A stretch of DNA of 32,149 nucleotides, taken from assembly GCA_017502285.1 (NCBI GenBank), contig JAFVVH010000038.1, positions 1-32,149 on the forward strand, read 5' to 3'. This stretch comes from Oscillospiraceae bacterium (GTDB lineage: Bacteria; Bacillota; Clostridia; Oscillospirales; Oscillospiraceae). The position numbers and the translations under genes were made by a program. This document shows positions 30,460 through 32,149 of this stretch, in pieces. Position 1 is the stretch's first letter. Every line of letters starts with the position of its first letter. The notes below the pieces were generated by a model, which did not search any database, was not told the origin of the DNA, and worked only from the letters and a program-made list of their open reading frames with translations.

Positions 30460-31386
30460 TTACAGTCCGAACGTGCCCTCCTGGGCACAGACGAAAAGAT
30501 CGTCCTTGACCACTTTGTTCCATGAGAACAGGGGGATGAGCTGGGCGGGGGCCACAGGTGCGTATTCCGGGATCAGCCCAGCTAGATGGGCCAGACGGCC
30601 CACCAGCTCGGGGGCGGTATAGAGGGATTGGATCTGCCCCAGCTCCATATCCCGGTCCCGCTTGGCCAGCCTCCGGCCATCCGCAGCCAGCAGCAGGGGG
30701 ATGTGGGCATATTCCGGGATGGAAAAGCCCAGCGTTTCATTCAGCCAGATCTGGCGCGGGGTGGAGTCCAGCAGATCCCGGCCCCGAACCACCTGATCCA
30801 CGCCCATCAGGGCATCGTCCACCACTACGGCCAGCTGATAGGCATAGACTCCGTCCGAGCGGCGCAGGATAAAATCACCGCAGTCCCGGTCCAATTGTTC
30901 CTTGTAAGGGCCCTGACACAGATCGGCAAAAGAGATGCTGCACGCCGGGACGGCTATCCGCCATGCGGGACGGCGGGAAGCGGACAGCTTCGCGCGCTCC
31001 TGCGGGGTCAAACGGCGGCAGCGGCCGTCGTAGACTGAGACCCCATCGCTGCGGTGGGGAGCGCTGGCGGCCAGCCGCTCGGCCCGTGTGCAGTAGCAGG
31101 GATAGATCAAACCAGCCTGTTCAAGCCTGTGGAAATATTCGGCATAGATCTCGGTGCGGCGGCTTTGGTACACCGGCTCGTTGTCCCAGTCCAGACCCAA
31201 CCACTCCAGATCACGCATAACTTGATCGCAGTATTCGGGGCGGCACCGGTCCGTGTCCAAATCTTCCAGCCGCAGGACCATGGAACCACCCGCGCTTCTG
31301 GCAGACAGCCATGCCAGCAGGCACGACCACAGGTTGCCCAGATGCATTCTTCCACTGGGACTGGGTGCAAAGCGTCCACAGGCCAT
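30460..31386 (-). CDS. gluQ: Glutamyl-Q tRNA(Asp) synthetase
   Basis: A truncated glutamyl-tRNA synthetase paralogue that attaches glutamate to queuosine 34 of tRNA(Asp). It has 308 residues and lacks the anticodon-binding domain of true GluRS. The catalytic signatures are RFAPSPSGRMHLGN (HIGH-type) and RRLAKRDRD (KMSKS-type). The zinc site of this subfamily is visible as YPCYCTRAER with the later YDGRCRRL. The frame opens earlier, but ATG 31386 has AAAGGAG 8 nt upstream and begins directly at the synthetase fold. The promoter is at 31417-31445; the SOD-like gene follows. Confidence 0.93.
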   Translation of the reverse strand: MACGRFAPSPSGRMHLGNLWSCLLAWLSARSAGGSMVLRLEDLDTDRCRPEYCDQVMRDLEWLGLDWDNEPVYQSRRTEIYAEYFHRLEQAGLIYPCYCTRAERLAASAPHRSDGVSVYDGRCRRLTPQERAKLSASRRPAWRIAVPACSISFADLCQGPYKEQLDRDCGDFILRRSDGVYAYQLAVVVDDALMGVDQVVRGRDLLDSTPRQIWLNETLGFSIPEYAHIPLLLAADGRRLAKRDRDMELGQIQSLYTAPELVGRLAHLAGLIPEYAPVAPAQLIPLFSWNKVVKDDLFVCAQEGTFGL

Positions 31387-31416
31387 ATCCACTGCTCCTT
31401 TCATTATGCTGTTACA

Positions 31417-31445
31417 AGAATAGCACAAAAGGCGGTGTTGAGCAA
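31417..31445 (-). promoter_or_regulatory. Promoter of the gluQ-SOD operon
   Basis: On the minus strand, TTGCTC (31440-31445), a 17-nt spacer and TATTCT (31417-31422) with TGC in front (extended -10). Confidence 0.68.
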
Positions 31446-31450
31446 TAAAA

Positions 31451-32149
31451 TTACACAGGCTCCCGAAGCAATGCGGGTAAAAGGTCGTCGATTTCCGGCA
31501 GGGAGGCCACAGCTCGGCGGATGCCCAGCCGTTGTGCCACCTGGAGCTTCTTGCGCAGGCTCATTTCGTCATCAAATAAAACAAAATGGGCACCGCTGTC
31601 CCGGGACATGTAAGTAAAATAACGGGCACAAAGCTCGTTGGAAAAGAACACGCTGGGTGTGCGCTCCTTCAACTGTCGGGCAAGCTCTTCCCGACTCATG
31701 GGGCGGCCGCTGCACGTGGGCGAGGGCAGGAAGAAGTCCTCTGCCACCCGCCGCAGGTCCAGTGTAATGCGCTCCGGACCGCCGAAGCGCAGGGCGGCAT
31801 CCTGCAGACGCTGGGCCAGAGAGCCGCCAGACAGAGCGGAGGAGATGAGCACTCGAGCCGTTTGGGTGCAGTCTGCGTAAGGCTCTGAAACGTGTAGAGT
31901 CAGCCCTTTTTGAGGGAGCAGTTGGTCCAGATGAGAAACTGCCCGCTCCAGTAAAGGAATGGGACGACCGTCAAATCGGCAGATCACACCCCGAAAGCCA
32001 CGGGCGGAACATTCACGCAGGATCTCCTGACACAGCACCCCGGGCTCTCCCCGGCCGTCACAATCTTTGGAATCCACTACCATCAGTCCGCCCCGCAGGG
32101 GGACGGGTATCCCCGGCCGGAACAGATGTGGGCCCCGGCCCACCCGGTA
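31451..32149 (-). CDS. Unrecognised protein, C-terminal 232 residues (5' end outside window)
   Basis: The frame is open to the window edge, so the start lies beyond it; the GTG at 32143 is internal. I recognise no named family. The visible part alternates predicted strands and helices (LMVVDSKDCDG, RGFRGVICRFDG, GLTLHVSEPYADC, ARVLISSALSGG, ERITLDLRRVAEDFF, GAHFVLFDDEMSLRKKLQVAQRLGIRRAV), a rhythm that fits a TIM-like or glycoside-hydrolase-18-like barrel. The acidic catalytic pair of GH18 enzymes is not evident. It ends at DDLLPALLREPV. gluQ follows on the same strand with its own promoter. Function unknown. Confidence 0.7.
   Translation of the reverse strand, partial: YRVGRGPHLFRPGIPVPLRGGLMVVDSKDCDGRGEPGVLCQEILRECSARGFRGVICRFDGRPIPLLERAVSHLDQLLPQKGLTLHVSEPYADCTQTARVLISSALSGGSLAQRLQDAALRFGGPERITLDLRRVAEDFFLPSPTCSGRPMSREELARQLKERTPSVFFSNELCARYFTYMSRDSGAHFVLFDDEMSLRKKLQVAQRLGIRRAVASLPEIDDLLPALLREPV

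Overview
The window reads as ordinary low-redundancy chromosome from a GC-rich Firmicute. The gene content points to the Oscillospiraceae (the Flavonifractor, Intestinimonas and Lawsonibacter neighbourhood): a gdpP-rplI-dnaB cluster, an S-layer protein with SLH repeats, an RNase J, a sugar nucleotidyltransferase fused to a degenerate phosphomutase, and strong AGGAGG ribosome sites. That placement is inference; no rRNA or tRNA lies in the window.

Layout. 1-3.1 kb (+): end of dnaX, the nucleoid protein YbaB, an isoprenylcysteine-type methyltransferase and TrmO. 3.1-3.5 kb (-): a zinc-ribbon membrane protein with a promoter divergent from the next operon. 3.6-9.4 kb (+): gdpP, rplI, dnaB, tilS, hpt (c-di-AMP turnover, ribosome, replication, tRNA(Ile) lysidine, purine salvage). 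9.4-10.1 kb (-): an ArsC/Spx-type protein and a small membrane protein. 10.3-14.6 kb (+): the nucleotidyltransferase-PGM fusion and RNase J with a 200-nt leader. 14.7-17.5 kb (+): an S-layer protein with a strong promoter, a 5' hairpin and highly biased codons. 17.55-18.5 kb: an island with a threefold imperfect repeat, an orphan phage-tail-like gene (-) and several hairpins. 18.5-23.2 kb (+): a cation-efflux transporter, then response regulator, histidine kinase and HtrA protease as one envelope-stress-type operon. 23.3-32.1 kb (-): Na/Pi cotransporter with PhoU domain, recR, rpe, threonine ammonia-lyase, an LTA-synthase-type sulfatase, Cu/Zn-SOD-like protein, GluQ, and the C-terminal part of an unrecognised protein.

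Most genes are housekeeping, with clean operons separated by perfect hairpin terminators. I see no CRISPR array, insertion sequence, integrase or defence system. The most interesting departure is the threonine ammonia-lyase gene. Its ACT domain is cut by an in-frame TAG, after which the same frame continues with family-like sequence for 25 codons to a TGA. No other complete gene in the window ends in TAG. Also worth a second look are the structured GC-rich intergenic segment just downstream of it, the RNase J leader with mutually exclusive pairings, the S-layer mRNA 5' hairpin, and the repeat and orphan phage-gene island at 17.5-18.5 kb.
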